Shown piece by piece: positions 43,642 through 52,899 of a DNA stretch of 64,000 bases; positions within the stretch are counted from its first letter, which is position 1; every line of letters starts with the position of its first letter. Source of the DNA: Paraburkholderia sp. BL25I1N1 (GTDB lineage: Bacteria; Pseudomonadota; Gammaproteobacteria; Burkholderiales; Burkholderiaceae); assembly GCF_003002025.1 (NCBI RefSeq), contig NZ_PVZB01000012.1:62001-126000 (forward strand), written 5' to 3'. The notes beneath the pieces were generated by a model. That model saw only the letters and a list, made by a program, of their open reading frames with translations, was not told where the DNA came from and ran no database searches. The position numbers and the translations under genes are program-made.

Positions 43642-44262
43642 TTACGCGGCTGGAAGTTGTTCCAGAAGCTCGGCTGTTGTATGGATCGCGTGGGCAAACA
43701 TTGGGGCATTCGTTGCGGCAGCCTGCATGCCTTCCGCGCTGAACGCAGCCGTAGCATCGGTGACGAGCGTGACGTGGTAGCCAAGTTCCATACCGAAGCG
43801 TGCGGTCGACTCGATGCAACTGTTAGCGATCAATCCGACCAGAATAATTTTCTGGATGCCGTGCTGCTTGAGCTGTGCGTCGAGATCGGTGTTGGCAAAG
43901 CCGCTTTGTGCCCAATGTTCCTTGATGATCACGTCACCAGGTTGCGGGCCAAACTCAGGATTGAACTCGCCACCCCATGTTCCGACCTCAAAAGCCTTGA
44001 TGGGAAGGCCTGCTTTCTGGAACATATTCATATGTTGCCAACCGTCGAAATCACCATGGTGAGAGCGATGGTGAGGTACGATGAAAACCTGTATTCCGGC
44101 GGCACGCGCAGCCGGAATAATCTTGCGGAGATTGTCATACATGCCGTTGGCCTCTGCTGTGGCCTTGATGGCGTCGAACAACTTTCCGCCTTCACTCATA
44201 AAGTCGTTGTATGGGTCGACAATGAGGAGGCCGGTCCGGTCCGCACTATAGATTGAAGTCAT
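43642..44262 (-). CDS. Isochorismatase-family cysteine hydrolase
   Basis: The protein has 206 residues, starting at ATG 44262. The catalytic Asp is in GLLIVDPYNDFM, the Lys in IIKEHWAQSGF and the nucleophilic Cys in LVGLIANSCIESTARFGMEL, the usual triad of this fold. The C-terminal VTLVTDATAAFSAEGMQAA is also typical. The substrate could be a nicotinamide, carbamoyl or other amide compound. It is convergent with the secreted hydrolase, with about 130 bp between. Confidence 0.87.
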   Translation of the reverse strand: MTSIYSADRTGLLIVDPYNDFMSEGGKLFDAIKATAEANGMYDNLRKIIPAARAAGIQVFIVPHHRSHHGDFDGWQHMNMFQKAGLPIKAFEVGTWGGEFNPEFGPQPGDVIIKEHWAQSGFANTDLDAQLKQHGIQKIILVGLIANSCIESTARFGMELGYHVTLVTDATAAFSAEGMQAAATNAPMFAHAIHTTAELLEQLPAA

Positions 44263-44501
44263 GAGATTGCCTTTGCGTGTTCGGTAAGAAATTGAGTCGC
44301 GAAATAGGTGCGTGCGGTTGCCGCAGCATACGAACATTGAATGGTGCAGAGGCTTGACGACCCGAACATTGCATTGCTTCACCCTCGTAACGAGATCAAC
44401 GTGGAGCGGTCATCCAATGGCTTTGGGCTGCCTGCCAGACAAGCTGATGTGCAGTAAGAATAGACGCTTTAAAAATGAAAGTCACGAGTTTTTTCTTGAC
44501 G

Positions 44502-45048
44502 CTAGTCCTGCGTGGCCTTGCGCATCTTCGCCACCTCGCTTGACTCCACTGCCGGTGCGCCATTGTTCCAGCCGGCGCGGACGAACGTCAGAACGTCGGC
44601 AATCTGCTGATCATTCAGCACCTTCGCATACGGCGGCATCAGGTAGGGAGCCGGAACGCCCTGAATCACGAGGTCGTGAGTGCCGTTAAGTGTGACGTTT
44701 ATCAATGAAGATGCGTTCTTTTCCAGCACGTTCGGATTGCCCGCTAACGGTGCAAGTAAGGGCGCGAAAGCCTTGCCGTCTACAGCATGGCAATGCATGC
44801 AATATGCTGTATAGACCCTGGCACCGGCACTCGTTGCGGGATGCGCAAGTTCCGCCAGGCTCGCCTTCGGATCGTAACGATAAGGCGGTACGTTCGTGCC
44901 ACCCTCCGATCGAAGCGACTTCAGATAGACAGACATCGCTGCGAGGTCGCGGTCGGTCAGTGCCTGTGTGCTGTTGTTGATCACGTCCGTCATCGAACCA
45001 AACGCTGACGCGTGCCTGTTCGCGCCAGTCTTCAGGAACGCCGTTCAG
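44502..45048 (-). pseudogene. C-terminal fragment of a membrane-anchored multi-heme cytochrome c
   Basis: The heme-binding motif CMHCH lies in VYTAYCMHCHAVDGKAFAPL. The axial Met is likely in PYLMPPYAKVLNDQQIADVL. The preceding segment, FLKTGANRHASAFGSM and VINNSTQALTDRDLAAMSVY, is the second-to-third heme linker of the ~420-residue three-heme subunits of alcohol, gluconate or aldehyde dehydrogenases. The frame closes with TGA just upstream, near 45050, so the first two heme domains are missing. An internal ATG at 44993 could still give a short product. Confidence 0.75.
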
Positions 45049-45060
45049 CGCATGTTCTGG

Positions 45061-45267
45061 GTAAAGAACGCGTTCCAGTGGGGCTTCTGCCTGTCCGGGC
45101 ATATCCTCTGCCTGGTCGCGCTATTCCGGGAGAATCCCTATGCCGGACGTAAGGCGATCGAAGAAGCCCTCGCTGGTAACCTTTGCCGGTGTACTGGATA
45201 TCACCAGATCATGTCCGCCGCTTTGTCGGCGGCGGAGGAAGCGAAAACAGAAGCAGAACCGTGCTAG
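45061..45267 (+). pseudogene. C-terminal fragment of a [2Fe-2S] dehydrogenase subunit
   Basis: The fragment reads NAFQWGFCLSGHILCLVALF and IEEALAGNLCRCTGYHQIMS. The GFC and NLCRCTGY cysteines are those of the second [2Fe-2S] cluster domain of xanthine-dehydrogenase-type small subunits (CoxS/IorA-like). The N-terminal ferredoxin half is absent. In intact clusters this gene is on the same strand as the cytochrome c gene next door; here they point apart, so a rearrangement joined them around 45050. Confidence 0.75.
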
Positions 45268-45297
45268 CGAGAAAGCGCCGGTGTGATTTTGGTAACG

Positions 45298-45320
45298 GCG
45301 CGAGAGGTCTCGCGCTTTTT
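45298..45320 (+). terminator. Intrinsic terminator
   Basis: gcgcgaga (45298-45305) and tctcgcgc (45308-45315) form a GC-rich hairpin, followed directly by five T (45316-45320). It lies 30 bp after the [2Fe-2S] fragment stop and would end rightward transcripts. It is the clearest rho-independent terminator in the window. Confidence 0.75.
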
Positions 45321-45360
45321 CCGCAAAACCTCTCGATAGCATCTGACCTTTAGCTCAAGA

Positions 45361-46212
45361 CTACAAACCCGCCTTAGGGAAAATCTCCCCGATATCCCGA
45401 CCAAGGTTGTACTCAAGCTCGCCGCGGGTCTGAAGACCTTGCTCAAACAACTGACTGCTAATTGACTGGAACTGTGGGCGGGCTGCCGCGCCCCAGAACG
45501 CGTCGGAGTGCAGTGGATACTCGCTGTCCGGCAGGATCGTATACTTGTTGACGAAGTGTTTGATTTCGGCAATCACGCGACGATCCCACTTCGATACTCG
45601 GGTGGCATAAGCCGTAATGAACGCCTCGAAATCAACATCGGGAACGGATCGGTTGACATACCCGTACTTCTCAGCGAGCTCTGCCGAATAATCCTCTCCG
45701 CCAAGTAGAATTTCAAAGGTTCGACCGCGACCAACCAACGCGGGCAGCCGGCCACCGGCGCCGCCACCAGGCAACGCAGTGAACCCTACCTCCATCTGAC
45801 CGAGGATCGTTTTTTCACGGCTTGCAAAGCGCATGTCCGACGCTAGTACGAACTCGCTTCCGGCACCACGAGCTATGCCACGAATAGCGGAAATGGTGAC
45901 CGCAGGAACGCGCGATAGCCGCACCAGCACGTCGACCCAGGCAGCGTAGCCGGTAGGGCTTGGCAATGCTTCGGCAATAGCGGGGTCGGCGGCGAGATCG
46001 TAGTGCGCCAGGAAGAAATCTGGATCAGCACTTTCGAACACGACGACGTTGACTTCCTGGTTTGTCTCAAGCTCTGTAAGTAGCTGTTTGAGCTCACCAA
46101 TCATAGCCGGCCCAATGACGTTGACCGGTGGATTATTGAACGCGACGCGCCAGAACAAGGGCGATACCGCAGTTAGCTTGAACTGCGTAGGCTTGAAATC
46201 ATTGATGAACAT
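45361..46212 (-). CDS. Enoyl-CoA hydratase/isomerase-family (crotonase) protein, copy 1
   Basis: This 283-residue crotonase-fold protein has the substrate segment NNPPVNVIGPAMIGELKQLL and the oxyanion-hole region IRGIARGAGSEFVLASDMRF. The usual GGG-E reads GAGSE, and the typical second catalytic Glu is not evident (GFTALPGGGAGGRLPALVG), so hydratase chemistry is uncertain. There is no leader. A paralogue lies at 49153-50151, and each copy is near an OsmC gene in opposite orientation, indicating an old duplication. Confidence 0.83.
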   Translation of the reverse strand: MFINDFKPTQFKLTAVSPLFWRVAFNNPPVNVIGPAMIGELKQLLTELETNQEVNVVVFESADPDFFLAHYDLAADPAIAEALPSPTGYAAWVDVLVRLSRVPAVTISAIRGIARGAGSEFVLASDMRFASREKTILGQMEVGFTALPGGGAGGRLPALVGRGRTFEILLGGEDYSAELAEKYGYVNRSVPDVDFEAFITAYATRVSKWDRRVIAEIKHFVNKYTILPDSEYPLHSDAFWGAAARPQFQSISSQLFEQGLQTRGELEYNLGRDIGEIFPKAGL

Positions 46213-46405
46213 ATTATCTGTCTCCGCGTTGCCTGCTTTCCTGCATCAGGGCGCTGTAGGCAACGTTAAAGAAATTGGAAGTGACAAGCCGGATGACTCG
46301 ATTCCGGCGTGCTACGAAGTAATCTCAGGTGGATCTGCGCCAGCTGGGCGCTAACGATCACAACGGTCTCCACTGATCGCCCAGATCAGCGGACACGTGG
46401 TTGCA

Positions 46406-46834
46406 TTACGGCAACAAAGTTGCCGCAATGCCAAGATTGAGCTTCAGGATCAGAGCAATTGTGCAGGTGGTCCGTGCGCGTTCTACGCAATGGTCAAACT
46501 GCGCCTGCGCAATTCCGGGGCATTTTGCCTCGGTCGTGATGAACGAACTCTTGATTGCAGGGTGCCCGTCGTCGCCATAACCAAGGTCGACAACCACGTT
46601 CGTGTTGATGCTGTCGGCTTTGAAACCGATCATGCCGAAGTTGTTTGCAAGCGCCTGGTTAAAGCAACCGGCCTGCGCAGTCGCCAGCAGTTCCTCAGGG
46701 CTGGCACCGGGAGTGCCTTCAAAGCGACTGGAGAAACTATATGGCTTGTCCTTGATGGTGTCGCTGCCGGTCGAAACGGTGCCGCTGCCTTCTTTCCATG
46801 TTCCGTGCCATGTTGAATAGCCTGTCGCTTTCAT
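46406..46834 (-). CDS. OsmC-family peroxiredoxin-like protein, copy 1
   Basis: The protein has 142 residues, starting at ATG 46834 after agagga. The two reactive cysteines of the family are Cys57 (AQAGCFNQALANNF) and Cys124 (ARTTCTIALIL). The motif DKPYSFSSRFEGTPGASPEE is standard for OsmC. Such proteins reduce organic hydroperoxides in the cytoplasm. It is 193 bp upstream of the crotonase gene on the same strand. A closely similar copy is at 48576-49004. Confidence 0.88.
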   Translation of the reverse strand: MKATGYSTWHGTWKEGSGTVSTGSDTIKDKPYSFSSRFEGTPGASPEELLATAQAGCFNQALANNFGMIGFKADSINTNVVVDLGYGDDGHPAIKSSFITTEAKCPGIAQAQFDHCVERARTTCTIALILKLNLGIAATLLP

Positions 46835-47390
46835 GATTCCTCTCTTAAGCAAGTGTTGGTTGGTATTTCACTTCTTTGGCTTGTAGACCCGGTGGGACGG
46901 TGACGTGGTGACACCACGAATCAACGAAACTACCCAGCGTTGGATGAAGTGTGCTCGGAACCGTCTCCGCGACAAATACTCGGAAAATCAAAACACTCTT
47001 TGTGCGCGGTGAACAATTCACGGAAGGCGTATCGGAATCCCATGGTGCGTTGCATTGAACGTGCGGTTCCCCGCTCGTTGCGCGACAGCGTCTGTGCTCT
47101 GAGCAATGCATTCTCACAAGTAGGAAGAGGCAGAGCCGTTGCGCGAAGGTGGGCGACAAGCGTTCGATGGTCCTCCGAGGCGCCTGCCGGAGAGATCGGA
47201 AGCCAATTGTTTCCACCGGCTTGGCGATGTTCTTTGACATCAGCTACTATCCGCTGTATTGTAGCTTCAAAACATGAAGCAACATGTGTGTCGGCCCTGG
47301 CTGGGCCGACGTTTTCCGGTCGCTTGAATCGAGCCTGAGGCGAGTCGGCTCGCTCCGAGCGATGGTGTCATCACCTTCATTCCGTTTTCA
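46835..47390. other. Divergent control region between OsmC copy 1 and the OYE gene
   Basis: About 555 bp. Some short frames run on both strands, with no recognisable domain. Position suggests promoters for both flanking stress genes and possibly a lost regulator gene. Confidence 0.4.
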
Positions 47391-48494
47391 ATGACTACAC
47401 TTTTCGACCCTGTTCAGATAGGCGACATTGCTGCGGCAAACCGCGTCGTGATGGCGCCACTTACTCGCGACCGTGCCGGACCCGGTGGTGTTCCGCCAGC
47501 TATGGCGGCGACTTACTACCGTCAGCGTGCGAGCGCCGGACTCATCATTTCCGAAGGTACGCAAATTTCGCCTCTGGGGCAGGGGTATCTGGATACGCCG
47601 GGTATCCACACCGCAACTCAGCTGGCCGGTTGGCGTCACGTGACCGATGCCGTGCACGAGGCCGGTGGCAAGATTGTGGCTCAGCTATGGCATGTGGGAC
47701 GCATTTCGCATACCTCACTGCTGTCAGATAAGCAGATTCCTGTTTCCAGCACGGCTCGCGTCGCGAAGGCGCAGACATTCACAGCGACGGGATTTGCGCC
47801 AGTCTCTGTGCCGCGGACGCTGGGTTCGGGGGAGGTGGCCAGCGTGATCCATGACTTCCGGGTCGGAGCTAGAAACGCCATCGCAGCAGGATTTGATGGC
47901 GTTGAAGTTCATGGAGCGCATGGATATCTGGTCGAGCAGTTTTTGCGGGACAGTATCAACGACCGCACGGATATCTATGGCGGATCGATTGAGAACCGCG
48001 TGCGTTTTGTGACCGAAGTCATGACTGCGATCGCCAATGAGATCGGGGGCGGGCGCTCGGGAATCCGATTGTCACCTGTGTCGCCGGTCAACGACGCCGC
48101 ACTTGATAGCTCAACGCAGGCTACTTACAACCTGGTCGTCGAGCGTATGGCAGCGCTGAGGATTGCTTTCATTCACATCGTGGAAGGGGCCACAGGAGGA
48201 GCGCGCGACTTCGCGCATCTTGACTATGCCGATTTGCGACGCCGGTTCAAAGAAGGCAACGAAGGCGGCATATGGATCGCTAACAACGGCTACACCCGCG
48301 ACATGGCGTTGGACGCCGTGAAAAACGGAGCCGCAGACGCGGTTGCTTTCGGCAAGGCGTTCATCAGTAACCCGGATCTTGTGCTCCGCCTCAAGGAAAA
48401 CGCGCCACTCGCATCGCCCGACCCAAAGACCATGTATGGCGGCGACGAAAGAGGATACACGGACTATCCGCTACTCAACGGCGAGGTCACGTAG
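47391..48494 (+). CDS. nemA: Old Yellow Enzyme family alkene reductase (N-ethylmaleimide reductase type)
   Basis: The protein has 367 residues, of normal length. The FMN-binding barrel start (LFDPVQIGDIAAANRVVMAP), the substrate-binding pair in VEVHGAHGYLVEQFLRDSIN and the following DRTDIYGGSIENRVRF are intact, as are the phosphate-binding NNGYTRD and ADAVAFGKAFISNPDLVLRL. It reduces activated C=C bonds or nitro groups of electrophiles with NADPH. It heads a rightward run with OsmC, crotonase and quinone reductase genes, which looks like a response to reactive electrophiles. Confidence 0.9.
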   Translation: MTTLFDPVQIGDIAAANRVVMAPLTRDRAGPGGVPPAMAATYYRQRASAGLIISEGTQISPLGQGYLDTPGIHTATQLAGWRHVTDAVHEAGGKIVAQLWHVGRISHTSLLSDKQIPVSSTARVAKAQTFTATGFAPVSVPRTLGSGEVASVIHDFRVGARNAIAAGFDGVEVHGAHGYLVEQFLRDSINDRTDIYGGSIENRVRFVTEVMTAIANEIGGGRSGIRLSPVSPVNDAALDSSTQATYNLVVERMAALRIAFIHIVEGATGGARDFAHLDYADLRRRFKEGNEGGIWIANNGYTRDMALDAVKNGAADAVAFGKAFISNPDLVLRLKENAPLASPDPKTMYGGDERGYTDYPLLNGEVT

Positions 48495-48575
48495 CAAGAG
48501 TTCGTTCTATCTGGGGCTTAGATTGTTGGGATATCGCGAAGCCTCTGATCCTGATCAATTTGTCTGGAGAATTTG

Positions 48576-49004
48576 ATGAAAGCAACCGGCTTGTCGACAT
48601 GGGTGGGATCGTGGAAAGGCGGGAAGGGCTCCCTGTCGACCGAAACGCAATTTTTCAAGAACGAACCCTATTCCTACGCTAGCCGATTCGAAGGGGCCGT
48701 TGGCGGCAGTCCAGAGGAGTTGCTGGCCGTCGCACATGCAGGCTGTTTCAATCAGGCACTTGCAAACAACTTCGGCAAGATCGATCTGGAGGCGGAAAGC
48801 ATCGAGACCGCTGTGGCGATCGATTTCGGAACCGGTGACGATGGGTCTCCCGTCATCAAGAGTTCCCATATTACGGTGAGCGCCAAGGCGCCCGGCGCAT
48901 CAGAGGAGCAGTTTCTTTACTGTGCGAATCGAGCGCGTACGAATTGCACGATTTCCAAAATCATGAAGTGCGAAATCACGATGGACGCCAAACTTCTGCC
49001 CTAA
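48576..49004 (+). CDS. OsmC-family peroxiredoxin-like protein, copy 2
   Basis: The protein has 142 residues, starting at ATG 48576 after ggaga. Reactive cysteines lie in AHAGCFNQALANNFGKI and RARTNCTISKIMK. It is close to copy 1 at 46406-46834, sharing EPYSYASRFEG-type and SPEELLA segments and the same length. It sits 81 bp after the OYE gene and is probably cotranscribed. Role: reduction of organic hydroperoxides in the cytoplasm. Confidence 0.88.
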   Translation: MKATGLSTWVGSWKGGKGSLSTETQFFKNEPYSYASRFEGAVGGSPEELLAVAHAGCFNQALANNFGKIDLEAESIETAVAIDFGTGDDGSPVIKSSHITVSAKAPGASEEQFLYCANRARTNCTISKIMKCEITMDAKLLP

Positions 49005-49152
49005 GCGGCCAACTTCAGCAGTCGTTCGGCAAAGAAGCAGTTTTAGCATTGGCAAACGTCGCTCCGCGACGGCTTTCTTCTGCATCTCTTCGAAATGCAG
49101 AAGCCCTTTTGATATGCGAATGTAGTTACGCGTACGGAACGAGGCTATTTCA

Positions 49153-50151
49153 TTGCCCCTTAAGCCATCACCTATTTTCTCCACGCTTTCGCGCAGACAA
49201 TTGTTCAAGCGAGGAGTTGCCTTAGCCGGCGTCGCTGCGCTACCGGTATCGGGCAATCTTTTAAACGCCGCGGAGGTTCGAACTGACGGCCAATCGCTGG
49301 CGCCTACGGAGCACTCCATGACATATGATTTTGCAACAATCAAGACTCGTCTTGATGCTGGCGTACTGTTTGCCGCGTTCGACAATCCGCCCATCAATCT
49401 TATCGGACCGGAGCTGGTTCGAGACCTGATCAGTCTTCTTGACGCGCTGGAGCACGACGCGGAAGTGAACGTCGTCGTGTTTGCGAGTGCGGACAAAGAA
49501 TTTTTCCTGCCGCATGTGGATATTGCCCGAGTCGCGGAATATACGAAGGAGGCCGCGCGTATCCCCGGATCGGTGAGTGGCTCGCTGGGAGGACTGTTGC
49601 GGCGTATCAGCGAGATGCGCCAGGTCACGATCGCCCAGATCGAAGGAGTCGCGCGTGGCGCTGGTAGTGAATTTGCGCTTGCTTGCGACATGCGCTTCGC
49701 GTCGAAGGAACGGGCCGTTTTTGGACAGATCGAGGCCGGCATCGGCGCCGTTCCGGGTGCAGGTGCCATTCAGCATTTGACGCGACTGCTCGGACGTGGG
49801 CGTGCGATGGAAGTCGTCCTGTCTTCGAATGATTACAACGCTGAGCTGGCGGAGCGCTATGGTTGGATCAATCGCGCAATACCGCAAAGCGAACTGGAAC
49901 CGTTTGTTCGCGCACTTGCCTATCGAATCGCTGAGTTTCCGGCGACGGGGTTGATTGCCAACAAGCGAAGAATCAACGACGTGTCGTTGGCGCCTTTGGC
50001 CGATGTGCGCACCGATGCGGCATTGTTTCAGCAGACTATCCGCGAACCCCGTGCGCAAGAACGCACGAAGGAGCTACTTCAGGAAGGAATGCAGACCCGA
50101 GGGCAACTGGAAACCGAATTCGGTGCGGCTCTTGGGCGACTTAAGAGCTGA
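49153..50151 (+). CDS. Crotonase-family protein with Tat-like N-terminal leader, copy 2
   Basis: The crotonase part (from about residue 56) parallels copy 1: FDNPPINLIGPELVRDLISL, IEGVARGAGSEFALACDMRF and LLGRGRAMEVVLSSNDYNAE. The first 40 residues read SRRQLFKRGVALAGVAALPV, a textbook twin-arginine leader with hydrophobic core. That is odd for an acyl-CoA enzyme, since CoA esters are cytoplasmic. TTG 49153 is the only start that includes the leader. ATG 49318 (MTYDFATIK) has ggag 6 bases upstream and gives a leaderless protein of 277 residues. Either the leader is a relic of a lost gene, or the protein is exported and is not a CoA enzyme. Confidence 0.78.
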   Translation: MPLKPSPIFSTLSRRQLFKRGVALAGVAALPVSGNLLNAAEVRTDGQSLAPTEHSMTYDFATIKTRLDAGVLFAAFDNPPINLIGPELVRDLISLLDALEHDAEVNVVVFASADKEFFLPHVDIARVAEYTKEAARIPGSVSGSLGGLLRRISEMRQVTIAQIEGVARGAGSEFALACDMRFASKERAVFGQIEAGIGAVPGAGAIQHLTRLLGRGRAMEVVLSSNDYNAELAERYGWINRAIPQSELEPFVRALAYRIAEFPATGLIANKRRINDVSLAPLADVRTDAALFQQTIREPRAQERTKELLQEGMQTRGQLETEFGAALGRLKS

Positions 50152-50217
50152 CGGACTTGCTACGACTACCGTTTCTCTTTAGCTCTGTATAAGTTTGATT
50201 GACTGAGGTTCCACATC

Positions 50218-51201
50218 ATGAAGACAGTCCGCTTCCATCGCACTGGCGGTCCCGAAGTACTGATTTACGAAGAAGTTTCCGCACCGCAAGCAGGCCAGGG
50301 AGAAGTTCAGATCCGTGTCGATGCTGTCGGTGTGAACTTTGCCGATGTGCTCCGGCGCAGGGGCGACGATTACCCCGAGAAATCGCCTCTGCCGTTCACA
50401 CTCGGGGGTGAAGTCGCTGGAGTCGTAAGCGCTGTGGGCGGTGGCGTCACGAATTTGAAGGAAGGCGATGCGGTTTACGCAACAACACGTGTCGGTGGTT
50501 ACGCACAATACGTCGTTGCGCCGGCGGCCGCTGTGATTCCACTTCCGCACGGCATCACGGCAGCGCAAGCCACGACCCTGGTCGTTCAGGGGTTGACCGC
50601 ACTTCTGGCGCTGCGGCACGCTGGACGGCTGGCTAAAGGAGAAAGCGTCCTCGTGGAAGCCGCTGCGGGCGGCGTTGGTGCATTCGCGGTGCAATTAGCG
50701 AAGCTTCTTGGCGCTGGTCAAGTGATCGCGGCGGCCAGCACTCCGGAGAAACGAAAATTTGCGGAGTCGCTCGGCGCGGACGAGTCAGTTGACTACACGC
50801 GATCCGACTGGGCGAACCAAGTCAGGGAGCTGACCGGTGGGAAGGGCGTCGATATCGTGCTGGAGATGTCCGGCGGCGAGACTGTTGGCCGAGCTCTCGA
50901 CGCGCTTGCGGCATTCGGGCGGATGGTCGTCTACGGTCAGGCGAGCGGCGAGGTAGCGACTGTTGATCCGCAACGCCTGACTGTGTCAAACCAGTCAATT
51001 ACCGGGTTCTACATCGGCCAATACTTCCAGCGTGGGGAGTTAATCACGCCCGCACTGCGCGAGATAGTCGACTATGTCGCGTCAGGCGAGCTCACGCTGC
51101 ATGTTGGTGCTACGTTCCCTCTCTCGGCAGCTGTCGAGGCGCACAGGCTTCTCGAAGGACGTAAAACGACAGGAAAACTGGTGCTTGAACCTTGGGCATA
51201 A
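50218..51201 (+). CDS. Quinone oxidoreductase (zeta-crystallin-like, NADPH-dependent)
   Basis: This 327-residue medium-chain dehydrogenase without zinc ligands has the family start MKTVRFHRTGGPEVLIYEEV, quinone-type VGVNFADVLRRRGDDYP, and the NADPH fold VLVEAAAGGVGAFAVQLAKL. It reduces quinones or enones in the cytoplasm. It is 66 bp after the crotonase gene in a rightward set of OYE, OsmC, crotonase and this gene. The joint theme is defence against electrophiles and quinones. Confidence 0.88.
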   Translation: MKTVRFHRTGGPEVLIYEEVSAPQAGQGEVQIRVDAVGVNFADVLRRRGDDYPEKSPLPFTLGGEVAGVVSAVGGGVTNLKEGDAVYATTRVGGYAQYVVAPAAAVIPLPHGITAAQATTLVVQGLTALLALRHAGRLAKGESVLVEAAAGGVGAFAVQLAKLLGAGQVIAAASTPEKRKFAESLGADESVDYTRSDWANQVRELTGGKGVDIVLEMSGGETVGRALDALAAFGRMVVYGQASGEVATVDPQRLTVSNQSITGFYIGQYFQRGELITPALREIVDYVASGELTLHVGATFPLSAAVEAHRLLEGRKTTGKLVLEPWA

Positions 51202-51389
51202 GGCTGCAAGATCGGGTTCGGGTACAAAGGTGGTTTGATCGGGAAGCGCTGGCGCACGAATACGCGTCCATGATTTTCCAATGGTGACTCGGAGACTCTT
51301 TTTGTCACGACGCGTTATGTCGAACAGAAGGCCGCCAACTAAGAATGGACATCGAAGTAGCTCGATCTGCATAAAGGGGAAAGCGTGCG

Positions 51390-52868
51390 ATGTCCCATCT
51401 CTTGGGTAACGTCTCTGGCGGGTTTTCCGTCCTGCTGCTCGATTTTCTCGCATGGCGGTTGATGGGGCCGGCATTGGCCAGGCTCCGTTCATTGTTCAGG
51501 GCTATTCTATTTCTCGCCCTTACCTTTGTTCTTTTCTCATCGGGAATGAGCCCCCTTTCCCCGCCGGAGGTGACGGAGGGCAAATTGCATCATCTGTTTG
51601 CCCAGGGGCTAGAGCTTGTGTGGTGGCTTCAAGGTGCCCAGCTTGTCACTGTCCTGCTCGATTTCGCTATTTTGCCAGCGTGGTGGCGTCGAGAGCGTCT
51701 GTTTCGCGATCTTTTGCGAGCGCTTGTGTTTCTTGCCGCGGCCCTTGCGTCGATCGCTTATGTTCTGGAGTTGCCCATTCGCGGATTGCTTGCGACTTCG
51801 GGGGCTGTCGCCATCATATTGGGTCTAGCCATACAGAGCACCTTGAACGACGTTTTTTCCGGGCTGGTGCTGAATGCCACCGAGCCCTTCAAGCTAGGTG
51901 ACTGGATCGCCATAGACGACGTGGAAGGTCAGGTCGCGGAGACGAACTGGCGGGCAACCAGCCTGTTGACAGGGCAAGGCAATCTGGTCGTCGTCCCAAA
52001 CAGTGTTGCCGCAAAAGCGAAGATCGTGAACCACAACGAACCATCGCAGATACACGGCATCAATGTGACGTTGGAAATCTCTCCGGAGATTCGACCGGCC
52101 CGAGTACTGGAAGCGCTGGAGAGAGCTGCCTCGAGTGCTTCCGACATTCTGGCGATACCAAAACCCACGGTGAACGTTCGAAAGGCAAAAACGGATTCAA
52201 TCGAATACGAGATCGTTTGTTACGTCGATGCACTTGGCAAAAAAGCCACAGCGAGAAATGCGCTTTTTGATCTGTCGCATCGGCATCTCGCTTCCGTCGG
52301 CATTGACCTTCGCCCCTTGTCGGTGCGCTATATGGGAGGCGTGATGTCAGACCATCGAGCCCGTCTTCTACGAGGTGTTGCGATGTTTCGCCAACTGGAC
52401 GACGCTGAGTTTGAAGTTCTTGACCAGGCGCTGGTACGCAAGGAATTCGAGAGCGGCGACGTCATTTATGCATTGCACGAGCAAGATCAGGCATCTGCTC
52501 AGGCGCTTTACATTATCGCAAGCGGTGTAGTGCGTGTTACGTCGGTGCAGCAGAAAGCTGAGATCGAACTTCGGCGGCTGGCTCCGGGGGACGCTATCGG
52601 CCATTCGGCGATATTGTCCGGTGCCGGGTATCCCAGCGTGGCAACGGCATTGACGGCCGTGGTGGTCTATTGTCTGGACCGCAGCAATTTGACTCCGGTA
52701 ATACAACGTCGCCCCGAACTGGGTAGGCAGATGTGTCGTTGGCTTGTCGACAACCACCGTACCGACGGCGCGTTTGTTGCTGTTCCGGCGAACCAGCCTT
52801 CTACGGAGGCAGGAATGTTCGGATGGTTAAAAGAGGGTATGCATCGTCTGCACGATCTGGTCGTTTGA
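51390..52868 (+). CDS. MscS-family channel with C-terminal cyclic-nucleotide-binding domain
   Basis: The protein has 492 residues. Four hydrophobic segments lie in the first 150 residues. The MscS pore/beta region is clear: LLATSGAVAIILGLAIQSTL, NDVFSGLVLNATEPFKLGDW and TGQGNLVVVPNSVAAKAKI. Residues about 330-450 form a cNMP-binding domain (MFRQLDDAEFEVLDQALVRK, LYIIASGVVRVTSV, LAPGDAIGHSAILSG). The architecture is that of the bacterial cyclic-nucleotide-gated MscS relatives, inner-membrane channels that respond to cyclic nucleotides rather than tension. Another cNMP-domain protein lies 1.6 kb downstream. Confidence 0.88.
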   Translation: MSHLLGNVSGGFSVLLLDFLAWRLMGPALARLRSLFRAILFLALTFVLFSSGMSPLSPPEVTEGKLHHLFAQGLELVWWLQGAQLVTVLLDFAILPAWWRRERLFRDLLRALVFLAAALASIAYVLELPIRGLLATSGAVAIILGLAIQSTLNDVFSGLVLNATEPFKLGDWIAIDDVEGQVAETNWRATSLLTGQGNLVVVPNSVAAKAKIVNHNEPSQIHGINVTLEISPEIRPARVLEALERAASSASDILAIPKPTVNVRKAKTDSIEYEIVCYVDALGKKATARNALFDLSHRHLASVGIDLRPLSVRYMGGVMSDHRARLLRGVAMFRQLDDAEFEVLDQALVRKEFESGDVIYALHEQDQASAQALYIIASGVVRVTSVQQKAEIELRRLAPGDAIGHSAILSGAGYPSVATALTAVVVYCLDRSNLTPVIQRRPELGRQMCRWLVDNHRTDGAFVAVPANQPSTEAGMFGWLKEGMHRLHDLVV

Positions 52869-52899
52869 CGAATTACTTCGCTCCATCAGAGCGGCTTTG

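Noticed and set aside
43516..44256. 246-codon plus-strand open frame opposite the isochorismatase-type gene
   Set aside because: The minus-strand frame has the full catalytic triad and a normal start; this frame is its mirror.
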